Positions 1 through 6,765 of a DNA stretch of 8,472 nucleotides are shown one piece after another. Origin of the DNA: a bacterium (lineage in GTDB: Bacteria > Arandabacterota > Arandabacteria > Arandabacterales > Arandabacteraceae); NCBI GenBank assembly GCA_025774405.1, contig JALGWB010000075.1, positions 1 through 8,472 on the forward strand. The letters are read 5' to 3'. Within the stretch, counting starts at the first letter, position 1. Each line of letters begins with the position of its first letter. The notes below the pieces were generated by a model that searched no databases, had not been told where the DNA came from, and saw only the letters and a program-made list of their open reading frames with translations. Both the position numbers and the translations under genes were made by a program.

Positions 1-1076
1 CTGACTCGACTGAGGACTGAGACGCGCTCCCACAGCCCGAGTGATCGCACAAGTGCCTCGAGAGCAGTTCTGTTAGGATGATCCTTGGTTGGAAAGGTGA
101 GGTTCTTATAGAATCTCACCAGCGCTCTGTGATCACTTCCCTTGATCACCTCAACACCGTTTTGCTTTGCGTAATTTATGAGAGCCTCCCTGACCCTGTC
201 CATCCCCTCTTCGATTTCCCTTTTCTGGCGCTGAAGTTCTGCATACTTATTAACCAGGACAACGCCTGGCTCCCTGAGATATTCGTTGACAGGCAGTTTT
301 GAGGTCATAGTGATATGTTTCTTTGCCGGACAATATTCAGGATAGGCACACCAGTCACAAAGGGCGCTCTCCCTGGGGCGAAACTCTCTGTCATTCTCGA
401 TCTTTCTTATAAGGTCCATAACATCGTGTTTGAGCTTCACAAGCTCATCAGCAGATCTGCGAGATCTCATTTCCTTCCCAAACACCAGAAAGTGCCAGAC
501 CAATTCGATTTGTTTAACATCAGGCCACATCCGTTTTATTGCAATGTGATACAAAGCCAATTGCCGATCCCTATCAACCTGCTCCTGGGTTGGTAGCCTG
601 CCTGATGTCTTGTAATCATGGATCTCATATGTGCCATCCTTGGCGACCGAAAGCCGGTCAATGACCCCCCGAATCCAGTATTGTCTTTCATCATCAAGTG
701 GAAAGGAAACCAGGTGCTCGACAGCGATGGTTCTCGACTCATTAAACGGATAGTAGCTTTCATAGTATTCGGTGATACATCGTCTGCCAAGCTCACGATA
801 ATTCTCAACAGTATAGTCTGCTCTGACTATGGTTACACCGTCGTGCCAGTTCTCATCCCATGCCTTCTCGTAGAAACCGAGCACCTCATCGAGAGTTGGT
901 ATCTTGGTCATGCGCACATCTTTGTAAAGCTTCTCGAGGGTCTCATGAACCCTGCTGCCCAGGAATACTTCAACTGACTCTGTCTCCTCAATCTCGACCT
1001 TGTCAACGTATTGGAGTTTATAAAGCCGCGGACAATTCTCATACGTTTCAAGCCGGGAATGCGAATAGGTTGGCAT
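1..1076 (-). CDS. RecB-family PD-(D/E)XK nuclease with putative 4Fe-4S cluster, C-terminus cut by window edge
   Basis: The frame is open from ATG at 1076 to the left edge, giving 358 codons with no stop; the C-terminus is missing. I translated it by hand. It begins MPTYSHSRLETYENCPRLYK. Nuclease motifs appear in order: His44 in GSRVHETLEKLY, Asp140 in GVIDRL, Asp154-x-Lys156 in EIHDYKTSG, then Gln172 and Tyr176 in RQLALYHIA. This is the RecB/AddB/Cas4-type catalytic core (PDDEXK_1-like). Cys15 pairs with a late Cys240-x2-Cys243-x5-Cys249 cluster, the arrangement that binds a 4Fe-4S cluster in AddB and Cas4. A charged, probably helical stretch follows at about 275-305. The family cuts or resects DNA in the cytoplasm, usually in repair or recombination. 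A good Shine-Dalgarno, AGGGAG, lies about 7 bases before the ATG. No cas or addA gene is visible, so it is best called a stand-alone COG2887-like exonuclease. Small frames on the opposite strand here are shadows. Confidence 0.9.
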   Translation of the reverse strand, partial: MPTYSHSRLETYENCPRLYKLQYVDKVEIEETESVEVFLGSRVHETLEKLYKDVRMTKIPTLDEVLGFYEKAWDENWHDGVTIVRADYTVENYRELGRRCITEYYESYYPFNESRTIAVEHLVSFPLDDERQYWIRGVIDRLSVAKDGTYEIHDYKTSGRLPTQEQVDRDRQLALYHIAIKRMWPDVKQIELVWHFLVFGKEMRSRRSADELVKLKHDVMDLIRKIENDREFRPRESALCDWCAYPEYCPAKKHITMTSKLPVNEYLREPGVVLVNKYAELQRQKREIEEGMDRVREALINYAKQNGVEVIKGSDHRALVRFYKNLTFPTKDHPNRTALEALVRSLGLWERVSVLSRV

Positions 1077-1122
1077 GATCTACTCCCTTTGAAACCCGTC
1101 CGGATTCTGTTCTTGATACAAT

Positions 1123-1152
1123 TTAATAATCGATATTGATGTGATATGTCAA
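1123..1152 (-). promoter_or_regulatory. Sigma70-like promoter for the RecB-family nuclease
   Basis: Read on the minus strand, a perfect -35 TTGACA (1152-1147) is followed after 18 bases by TATTAA (1128-1123), or after 17 by TTATTA. The spacer and downstream DNA are AT-rich compared with flanking genes. The start point would be near 1116, giving a leader of about 40 bases before the ATG at 1076. This suggests the nuclease can be transcribed independently of the upstream MBL gene. The 155-bp gap (1077-1231) shows no clear terminator, so readthrough from the MBL gene is also possible. Confidence 0.6.
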
Positions 1153-1231
1153 GCGGGGCAGACAACCAGGCAATCGCACGACTATGTGGATGTTACATCG
1201 CAGTTACTTCCGGGGAAAACTCAGCAAGACG

Positions 1232-2455
1232 CTAGCGCTTGACGATCTTGCGTGATATAACATGGCTATCGTCAGAAAGACGGATGATATAAATCCCCGG
1301 AGAAACCTCACCTCCACCCCTCGTCCGTCCGTCCCAGGTCATGATGGCAGTCCCGGTCCTGCCAGTTGAAGGCTCTATCAGCTGAACCAGTCTGCCCTCA
1401 ACCGTATAGATCGCCACTTCAAGGGCATCAGGCTGCCTTAGATTACTTTCAAAATGCACGCAAGCTTCAAAGGGATTCGGGAAGATTCGGAGCTTGAGAG
1501 CATCATCAGATCTGGCAATACCCGAACTCCCCAAACTGTAGACGTCACCATTGACCACATATTGCCCACCATTGACTCGGATCAGGATGTGACCATTTAC
1601 GACCTCCCCGTGACCTGAAGGGATTGTTCCACCACTGCCGAGCTCCGTCTGGTAAATGTAGGTCCCATATGCGACAAGACGATCGATCACTGTCTGTGTC
1701 GGATGTCCATAAGAGTTGTCTCCTACCGAAATGATTGAAACCTCAGGTTGGAGAGTGGAGACAAGATTTACATTTGAGTTGCTAGCACTGCCGTGATGAT
1801 CAACTCGGTAGATTTCAATATCACCTACTTCAGCAGCAACTGACGTCTCAATATCGTGATAATACGATGAATTAACACCAGAGAGATCACCCGCAACGAA
1901 GAAATCGAATTCTCCGTATTCAACCAGCAAAGCAACACAGAGATCGTTCTCATTGTACGTGTCATCATAGGGAGGCGAAAGCTGGCCGTTGCCGTTCACG
2001 GCAACACACGTGACGGTCACCCCACCACCCAAATCGATCACCTGCCCATCCAATATGGTCTGGCGTTTTGGCGCTGCGGCTGCCGCGTAGTCATCATACG
2101 TGGCGGTTGTGTACGACCATCCTCTGTCAAGGACTGCAACTCTAATGGAATCAATGCCAAGGTAGTTGATGACTTCGTCGATTCCGCCGATGTGATCGGC
2201 ATGATAGTGGGAACAGCCGATGTAGTCGAGCGCAGTGAGCCCGAGATCGTCGAGGTATGGACAGACCACTCCATCTCCTTTGCCATTCCAGCCGGCATCA
2301 AAGAGAAAGGTTCCTCCGGTGGGCGAGATGATAAGCGTACAATCCCCTTGCCCCACATCGAGAATATGGATCTCAAGGTCGGCTTGACAGCTGGAAGCAA
2401 CCATCAAGCCAATGCCGACAAAGCCAACGACTAAAGAAATTTTCCCAATTCTCAT
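1232..2455 (-). CDS. Secreted ComEC-type metallo-beta-lactamase-fold hydrolase with C-terminal sorting tail
   Basis: 407 aa. An N-terminal export signal covers about residues 1-25: basic MRIGK, then a hydrophobic run to LMVASS. The catalytic part is the stand-alone form of the MBL domain at the end of ComEC/Rec2 (COG2333). It shows DVGQGD (33-38), the metal motif HYHADH (83-88) within SHYHADHIGG, Asp190 in FFVAGDLS, VDHHGS (218-223) and SVGDNSYGHP (243-252). All expected metal ligands are present, so it should be active. In ComEC this domain is thought to be a nuclease acting on incoming DNA; relatives include other phosphodiesterases, so the substrate is uncertain. Residues about 320-407 form a tail with FPNPF, YTVEGRLV, SPGIYIIRL and SRKIVKR, like type IX/FlgD-Ig sorting domains, implying surface display or secretion. 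Cys23 is a poor lipobox (Ala at -3). The Shine-Dalgarno is weak and the gene may be leaderless. It is divergent from the phosphoesterase. Confidence 0.9.
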   Translation of the reverse strand: MRIGKISLVVGFVGIGLMVASSCQADLEIHILDVGQGDCTLIISPTGGTFLFDAGWNGKGDGVVCPYLDDLGLTALDYIGCSHYHADHIGGIDEVINYLGIDSIRVAVLDRGWSYTTATYDDYAAAAAPKRQTILDGQVIDLGGGVTVTCVAVNGNGQLSPPYDDTYNENDLCVALLVEYGEFDFFVAGDLSGVNSSYYHDIETSVAAEVGDIEIYRVDHHGSASNSNVNLVSTLQPEVSIISVGDNSYGHPTQTVIDRLVAYGTYIYQTELGSGGTIPSGHGEVVNGHILIRVNGGQYVVNGDVYSLGSSGIARSDDALKLRIFPNPFEACVHFESNLRQPDALEVAIYTVEGRLVQLIEPSTGRTGTAIMTWDGRTRGGGEVSPGIYIIRLSDDSHVISRKIVKR

Positions 2456-2463
2456 ACCTGTTT

Positions 2464-2472
2464 ATTGTATCA
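2464..2472 (-). promoter_or_regulatory. Extended -10 promoter for the MBL-fold hydrolase, possibly giving a leaderless mRNA
   Basis: On the minus strand TGATACAAT is an extended -10 (TG-n plus TACAAT, five of six to consensus). Transcription would start about 7 bases on, at 2456-2457, right next to the ATG at 2455. No proper -35 sits at 17 bases; TTGGCT at about 20 bases falls within the inverted-repeat arm. Only AGGT, touching the ATG, resembles a Shine-Dalgarno, which agrees with leaderless or weak initiation. This is inference from sequence only. Confidence 0.4.
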
Positions 2473-2480
2473 CATCTTTT

Positions 2481-2590
2481 TGGGGTCGGAGCCAAAAAAG
2501 TGCATGAGGTTTGAAAATGTTATTGGAGCCGATCTTAATTGATTGGATACCAAGCAAATAGAAGCCTGCACTTTTTTGGCTCCGACCCCA
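2481..2590. repeat. 110-bp element with perfect 24-bp inverted terminal repeats (MITE- or REP-like)
   Basis: The left arm (2481-2504) begins TGGGGTCGGAGCC, has an A-run, and ends AGTGCA. The right arm (2567-2590) is its exact reverse complement over all 24 positions. The 62-bp AT-rich interior carries no gene. The outermost flanking bases do not extend the pairing; TTT lies on both outer sides and could be a 3-bp target duplication, though this is weak. An uninterrupted 24-bp match is far beyond chance. Likely classes are a non-autonomous transposable element or a paired REP-type palindrome moved by a transposase encoded elsewhere. As RNA it would fold into a long stem. It fills most of the divergent intergenic region, with the promoters lying just outside each arm. 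Confidence 0.75.
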
Positions 2591-2591
2591 T

Positions 2592-2620
2592 TTGGTAAAG
2601 TGGGTGGGATGTGGTATAAT
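2592..2620 (+). promoter_or_regulatory. Sigma70-like promoter for the metallophosphoesterase
   Basis: TTGGTA (2592-2597), a 17-base spacer, then a perfect TATAAT (2615-2620) preceded by TG-n (2612-2614), an extended -10. The -35 starts two bases after the right arm of the inverted repeat, so the element abuts this promoter. Transcription should start near 2627. The Shine-Dalgarno AAGGAG (2640-2645) then lies 8 bases before the ATG at 2654. Confidence 0.65.
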
Positions 2621-2653
2621 GTGTGGTGAGAAAGCAGCGAAGGAGATACAAGG

Positions 2654-4687
2654 ATGAGACAATGGGTGACGTGGCTTTTTGTTTTCGTAGCAGCGCTGGC
2701 ATTGGGGAACCGTGCGGGGGCAGTATCCATTGGCGACACACTCACCGTGATTCAACGGCCGCTTCTCAACATTCCTGCAATTGTGAGACCTGGTGACACA
2801 CTTGAAATCGAATGTGAGGCCGACCCTGGAACTTCTGGATGGGCAGCAGCAATCTTGCACGATGGCAACGCCTACGCCTTGAGCGTCGTGAATTCAGTGT
2901 ACAATACAGCCACCGCGTGGTGGGAAGTCAACGCTACGATCCCACAGATAGATGTATATGACATCTATGATTTAGTTGTTACAGCCGATGGCGGACTCAC
3001 GGACACTACCAAGCATGCGGTGAAGGTCATCGAGGATTTCAAGACAGATTACTATTTCATCCATGTCACAGATCCCCACCTTCCAACACATCTCTATTAT
3101 TACCAGCAAGGATCTGACACGGACTCATCCGAAGTGGTCGATTTGCGAGAAGTCATTAAAGATATTAACACTATAAATCCTGAGTTCGTGCTGCTCACCG
3201 GTGATCTCGTAAACGAGGGAGAACTTGAAGACTATCTCTCAAAAAGATATTACAGCCGTGCCGAACGCTTACTTCAAGAATTCGAGGTGCCGGTCTATTT
3301 AACGTCTGGCAATCATGACATCGGTGGCTGGGATGATACCCCACCACCCGACGGTACTGCACGAAGGGATTGGTGGAGATTCTTCGGTTGGAAACGGCTC
3401 GACAACCCACCACCAGGTGTACCATGGCACACTCAGAATTACAGCTTCGACTACGGTTCAGTCCACTTCGTCGGTCTCGAAGCTTACATCAATTATGACA
3501 GCTGGCGCTCCGATATATACGGAAGCCAGAGTTTCACCTCAGGGCAATTGGAGTGGCTCAACAATGACCTTACGAGTGCATCAGGTAGCCTGGCCAAAGT
3601 TCTATTCTATCATTATGACTTCTCAAGCCAGATCAACCTTAACAATCTGGGTGTTGATATGGCTCTATCTGGCCACGTCCATCATGATGAAGACGATTTC
3701 ACGCACCCGTATGATATCATTACTAACAACGTCTGCGATGGTGAGCGCTCCTACCGGCTTATTCGAGTCTCAGCAGGTGTGCTCGAACCCGCCCCCACAC
3801 TGTCGGCAGGGTCGGAGGGGAATAATCTGACGGTGACTTTCTCCCCTGACAATGATGGCACCAATTACACAGTGACAGCGATTGTCACCAACAATCAAAG
3901 CGAACGATTCGAGCACGGACTGATTCGTTTCATTATGCCAAATGAGCAAGGGGTTATGTCAGTGACCGGTGGTACGCTTCTACAGGTCGATACATCAGGT
4001 CCATATGCAACCTGGTATGTTGGAGTTGACATCCTGGTCTCGTCATCTTTGACCGTTACAGCAAACCTCGACGTTACGCCTGCCGAGTCACCCACAGTTA
4101 CAGTGATCACACCCAACGGGGACGAGACCTGGGAGGTTGGTTCAGTCTATGACGTTACCTGGACGGCAACAGACGATGAGGGAGTGACCTCGGTAGATAT
4201 TCTCTTGTCCACTGATGCCGGGGTGACCTTCTCTCATACGATAGCTACAGGCGAGGCTAATGATGGTGTTTACACGTGGCTGGTTGATGTGGTTCCGACG
4301 AGCGAGGCACGGGTGAAGGTGGTAGCGTATGATGGTGGTGGCAACAGTGGTGAGGATATGAGTGATGGGGATTTTGAGATCTATGATCCCTCGGCAGCGA
4401 TTGCAGAGTCCGGGATGCCGGCTGAGCTTGTTTTGACTGGTATCAGGCCGAATCCTGTAATGGAACATGCGGCTCTACACTTTGTCATACCAACTGATGG
4501 TGACATCGAGATAATGCTTTATGATGTTTCAGGACGGCTTGTAGCGAGGTTAGCCGATGGATGCTACACTGCTGGCTATCATTCGGTTAGTTTGAAGCCT
4601 GAGTCAGATGTACGCAGTGGAATCTATTTCGTCAATTTGAGGCTGGGCTCAGAAAGCACCACCCGCAAGATCGTCATCTCAAGATAG
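2654..4687 (+). CDS. Secreted calcineurin-like metallophosphoesterase with Ig-like domains and C-terminal sorting tail
   Basis: 677 aa. The signal peptide is about residues 1-23, with likely cleavage after AGA. Residues about 30-125 look like a beta-sandwich module. The phosphoesterase domain spans about 130-345 and holds every family motif: Asp140-x-His142 (TDPHL), Gly183-Asp184 (LTGDLVNEG), GNHD (219-222), His320 (FYHYDF) and GHVH (340-343). It should bind two metal ions and hydrolyse phosphomonoesters or diesters; the substrate cannot be read from sequence. About 380-475 is a second beta-rich region. About 480-577 is an Ig-like repeat starting VITPNGDETWEVGS. The tail (about 592-677) carries RPNP, LYDVSGRLV, SGIYFVNLRL and RKIVISR, matching the tail of the divergent MBL protein. 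Expected location is outside the cell or on its surface. Start support is strong: SD AAGGAG with 8-base spacing. The catalytic domain resembles COG1409 (CpdA-type) proteins, but CpdA function is not implied. Confidence 0.92.
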   Translation: MRQWVTWLFVFVAALALGNRAGAVSIGDTLTVIQRPLLNIPAIVRPGDTLEIECEADPGTSGWAAAILHDGNAYALSVVNSVYNTATAWWEVNATIPQIDVYDIYDLVVTADGGLTDTTKHAVKVIEDFKTDYYFIHVTDPHLPTHLYYYQQGSDTDSSEVVDLREVIKDINTINPEFVLLTGDLVNEGELEDYLSKRYYSRAERLLQEFEVPVYLTSGNHDIGGWDDTPPPDGTARRDWWRFFGWKRLDNPPPGVPWHTQNYSFDYGSVHFVGLEAYINYDSWRSDIYGSQSFTSGQLEWLNNDLTSASGSLAKVLFYHYDFSSQINLNNLGVDMALSGHVHHDEDDFTHPYDIITNNVCDGERSYRLIRVSAGVLEPAPTLSAGSEGNNLTVTFSPDNDGTNYTVTAIVTNNQSERFEHGLIRFIMPNEQGVMSVTGGTLLQVDTSGPYATWYVGVDILVSSSLTVTANLDVTPAESPTVTVITPNGDETWEVGSVYDVTWTATDDEGVTSVDILLSTDAGVTFSHTIATGEANDGVYTWLVDVVPTSEARVKVVAYDGGGNSGEDMSDGDFEIYDPSAAIAESGMPAELVLTGIRPNPVMEHAALHFVIPTDGDIEIMLYDVSGRLVARLADGCYTAGYHSVSLKPESDVRSGIYFVNLRLGSESTTRKIVISR

Positions 4688-4707
4688 CCTGTCGTCGAAG
4701 CCTCAGC

Positions 4708-4736
4708 TTGCCTTAAGAGCCGAGCTGCGTTATGAT
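4708..4736 (+). promoter_or_regulatory. Sigma70-like promoter for aconitase
   Basis: TTGCCT (4708-4713), 17-base spacer, TATGAT (4731-4736; five of six to consensus). Transcription would start near 4743, giving a leader of about 88 bases before the GTG at 4831. The upstream in-frame ATG at 4732 lies inside this -10 box, so it could not be in the mRNA made from here. The gap 4688-4830 otherwise shows no convincing terminator or riboswitch. Confidence 0.5.
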
Positions 4737-4816
4737 TACGACGCATCGCTGGGCAATCATGTTCCCGCATGACACCTTTGGTCGTGTGGTTCCGCCTGAA
4801 GCCGGCAAAGAACCTG

Positions 4817-4823
4817 AAGGAGG
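4817..4823 (+). promoter_or_regulatory. Strong ribosome binding site fixing the aconitase start
   Basis: AAGGAGG is a perfect Shine-Dalgarno 7 bases before GTG at 4831. The ATG at 4732 has no comparable site. This decides the start in favour of GTG. Confidence 0.85.
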
Positions 4824-4830
4824 TTATGTC

Positions 4831-6759
4831 GTGGGTAAGTCAGTAGCTCAAAAAATAATCGAAGCCCATCTGGTCAAAGGAGAACTCAAACCTGGCGCCG
4901 AGATAGCCATCAGGATTGATCAAACTCTTACTCAGGATGCGACAGGTACGATGGCATATCTCCAGTTTGAAGCCATGGAGATACCGAGAGTGAGAACTGA
5001 ACTGTCTGTCAGCTATGTTGACCACAATACGCTTCAGGCTGGCTTCGAAAACGCTGATGATCACCGCTTCCTGCAGTCGGTTGCTGCCAGGTTTGGCATC
5101 GTTTTCTCGAGGCCGGGTAATGGGATATGTCATCAGGTTCATCTTGAAAGATTTGGTGTCCCGGGTAGGACCCTTCTTGGTTCCGACAGTCACACTCCGA
5201 CAGGCGGTGGTATAGGGATGATAGCAATCGGAGCTGGGGGACTTGACGTGGCTGCAGCAATGGCTGGCTATCCATTTCATATGCCTGCCCCGCGGATCGT
5301 GCTTGTTCGCCTGAAGGGCAAGCTTCCCGATTGGGTCTCAGCAAAGGATGTAATCCTTGAACTCCTCCGACGTCTTACGGTGAAAGGCGGGCTGGGCAAG
5401 ATAATGGAATATGGTGGTGATGGGGTCAAGACTCTATCAGTGCCGGAAAGGGCCACAATAACCAATATGGGAGCCGAGCTCGGAGCGACAACCTCAATCT
5501 TCCCGAGCGATGAGATCACCCGAGCGTTTCTTGCAGCGCAGGGAAGAGAGTCAGCCTGGGTCGAACTCAAGGCCGATGACGATGCCAGCTATGATGAGAT
5601 CATCGACCTGGACCTATCGGCCCTCGTGCCATTGATAGCTCAACCCCATAGCCCGGACAATGTTGTTGAGGTTAAGCAAATAGAAGGTAAGCCAGTCGAT
5701 CAGGTTGCAATCGGCAGCTGCACAAACTCATCCCTTAAAGACATGCTCATGCTTGCAGCCTTGCTTGATGGAAAGACGGTGGCTCCCAATGTCAGCCTGG
5801 TTGTGTCCCCGGGGTCCAAACAGGTGCTCGAGATGCTAGCAGCCACTGGTGCACTTACAAAAATAGTGGGCGCTGGTGCAAGATTGCTTGAGTCTGCATG
5901 CGGTCCGTGCATCGGAATGGGGCAAGCACCACCATCTGGTGCGACAACCCTCCGGACTTTCAACCGCAACTTCCTCGGAAGGAGTGGTACGAAAGATGCC
6001 AATGTTTATCTTGTAAGCGTTGAAACGGCAGCAGCCTCAGCCATAACCGGTGTCATAACTGACCCCAGGAGTCTTGGGACTCCACCGAGCATAGAGTTTC
6101 CGGACAAAATGCAGATAAATGACAACATGATAATCAAACCTCCTGCTGACGGGAGCAAGGTTGAGATAATCAGGGGCCCCAACATTAAGCCGTTGCCAAA
6201 ATCGCAACCAGTTGGCGATGTACTCGAAGGCAAGGTTCTGCTCAAGGTCGAGGACAACATAACGACAGACCACATCATGCCAGCAGGTGCAAAGATTCTA
6301 CCCCTCCGCTCCAACATCCCCGCAATTGCGGAGCACGTTTTCGAGGTGATCGATCCATCGTTCGCTGCGAGGGCAAAGCGAGAGGAAGGTGGATTCGTTG
6401 TGGGTGGTGAAAACTACGGGCAGGGATCAAGCCGTGAGCATGCTGCGCTTGCACCAATGTATCTGGGGGTAAAGTGGGTTCTGGCCAAGTCATTCGCCAG
6501 AATTCACAAGGCTAATCTTGTCAATTTTGGTATAATACCGCTGACCTTCGCCAATCCAGAAGACTACGAGAAGATCTCAAGTGGTGACAAGATCCGGGCT
6601 GAGAATGTGCGTAGAAGCCTCAAGCAGAATGAGCCGCTTGTGCTCAAGAATCTTACGAGAGGTATCGAGATCAGGGCTGAATACGACCTGTCTGAACGTC
6701 AGCGTGAGATAATCCTTGATGGCGGCTTACTCAACCATGTCAAGAAAACAGTGACTTAG
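4831..6759 (+). CDS. acnA: Aconitate hydratase, Aquifex type
   Basis: 642 aa from GTG at 4831. It interconverts citrate and isocitrate through cis-aconitate in the cytoplasmic TCA cycle. The N-terminus (M)GKSVAQKIIEAHLVKGELKPG and DQTLTQDATGT (about 30-40) match the family. SDSHTPTGGG is at 118-127. The 4Fe-4S ligands are Cys297 (GSCTNSS), Cys357 and Cys360 (SACGPCIGMG). NRNFLGRSGT follows at about 378-387, then the swivel-domain motif NYGQGSSREHA at 528-538. Length and the order of catalytic then swivel domain fit the short Aquifex-type aconitases rather than the roughly 900-aa AcnA/AcnB. Close relatives (homoaconitase, LeuC-LeuD) are less likely, because both domains are fused and the DQTLTQDATGT pattern is characteristic. 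The frame stays open 33 codons upstream to ATG 4732, but that stretch overlaps the predicted promoter and looks non-coding. The gene is convergent with cysE, with 6 bp between stops and no visible terminator. Confidence 0.95.
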   Translation: MGKSVAQKIIEAHLVKGELKPGAEIAIRIDQTLTQDATGTMAYLQFEAMEIPRVRTELSVSYVDHNTLQAGFENADDHRFLQSVAARFGIVFSRPGNGICHQVHLERFGVPGRTLLGSDSHTPTGGGIGMIAIGAGGLDVAAAMAGYPFHMPAPRIVLVRLKGKLPDWVSAKDVILELLRRLTVKGGLGKIMEYGGDGVKTLSVPERATITNMGAELGATTSIFPSDEITRAFLAAQGRESAWVELKADDDASYDEIIDLDLSALVPLIAQPHSPDNVVEVKQIEGKPVDQVAIGSCTNSSLKDMLMLAALLDGKTVAPNVSLVVSPGSKQVLEMLAATGALTKIVGAGARLLESACGPCIGMGQAPPSGATTLRTFNRNFLGRSGTKDANVYLVSVETAAASAITGVITDPRSLGTPPSIEFPDKMQINDNMIIKPPADGSKVEIIRGPNIKPLPKSQPVGDVLEGKVLLKVEDNITTDHIMPAGAKILPLRSNIPAIAEHVFEVIDPSFAARAKREEGGFVVGGENYGQGSSREHAALAPMYLGVKWVLAKSFARIHKANLVNFGIIPLTFANPEDYEKISSGDKIRAENVRRSLKQNEPLVLKNLTRGIEIRAEYDLSERQREIILDGGLLNHVKKTVT

Positions 6760-6765
6760 CAACCG

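Noticed and set aside
78..977. Several plus-strand open frames of 74-119 codons over the left 1 kb
   Set aside because: They lie opposite the long minus-strand nuclease frame, which has complete family motifs; they show no recognisable domain and no good RBS.
1..1076. Cas4 of a CRISPR system
   Set aside because: The cysteine and nuclease motifs fit, but there is no CRISPR repeat or other cas gene, and the protein is much longer than the usual Cas4 of about 200 aa.
1222..1240. Palindrome around AAGCGCTAGCGTCTT at the end of the MBL gene as a terminator
   Set aside because: The symmetrical centre leaves no loop and there is no T-run.
2384..2455. Lipoprotein signal at Cys23 of the MBL-fold protein
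   Set aside because: Position -3 is Ala rather than the expected Leu, so ordinary Sec cleavage nearby is more likely.
2462..2860. Minus-strand open frames across the inverted-repeat region (68-132 codons)
   Set aside because: They run through the inverted repeat, promoter and signal-peptide region of the phosphoesterase, and are low in recognisable protein character.
4688..4735. Terminator after the phosphoesterase gene
   Set aside because: Only a 5-bp CAGCT/AGCTG stem was found, without a following T-run.
4732..4830. 33-codon N-terminal extension of aconitase
   Set aside because: It overlaps a predicted promoter, lacks an RBS, and does not resemble the aconitase N-terminus, which begins at the GTG.
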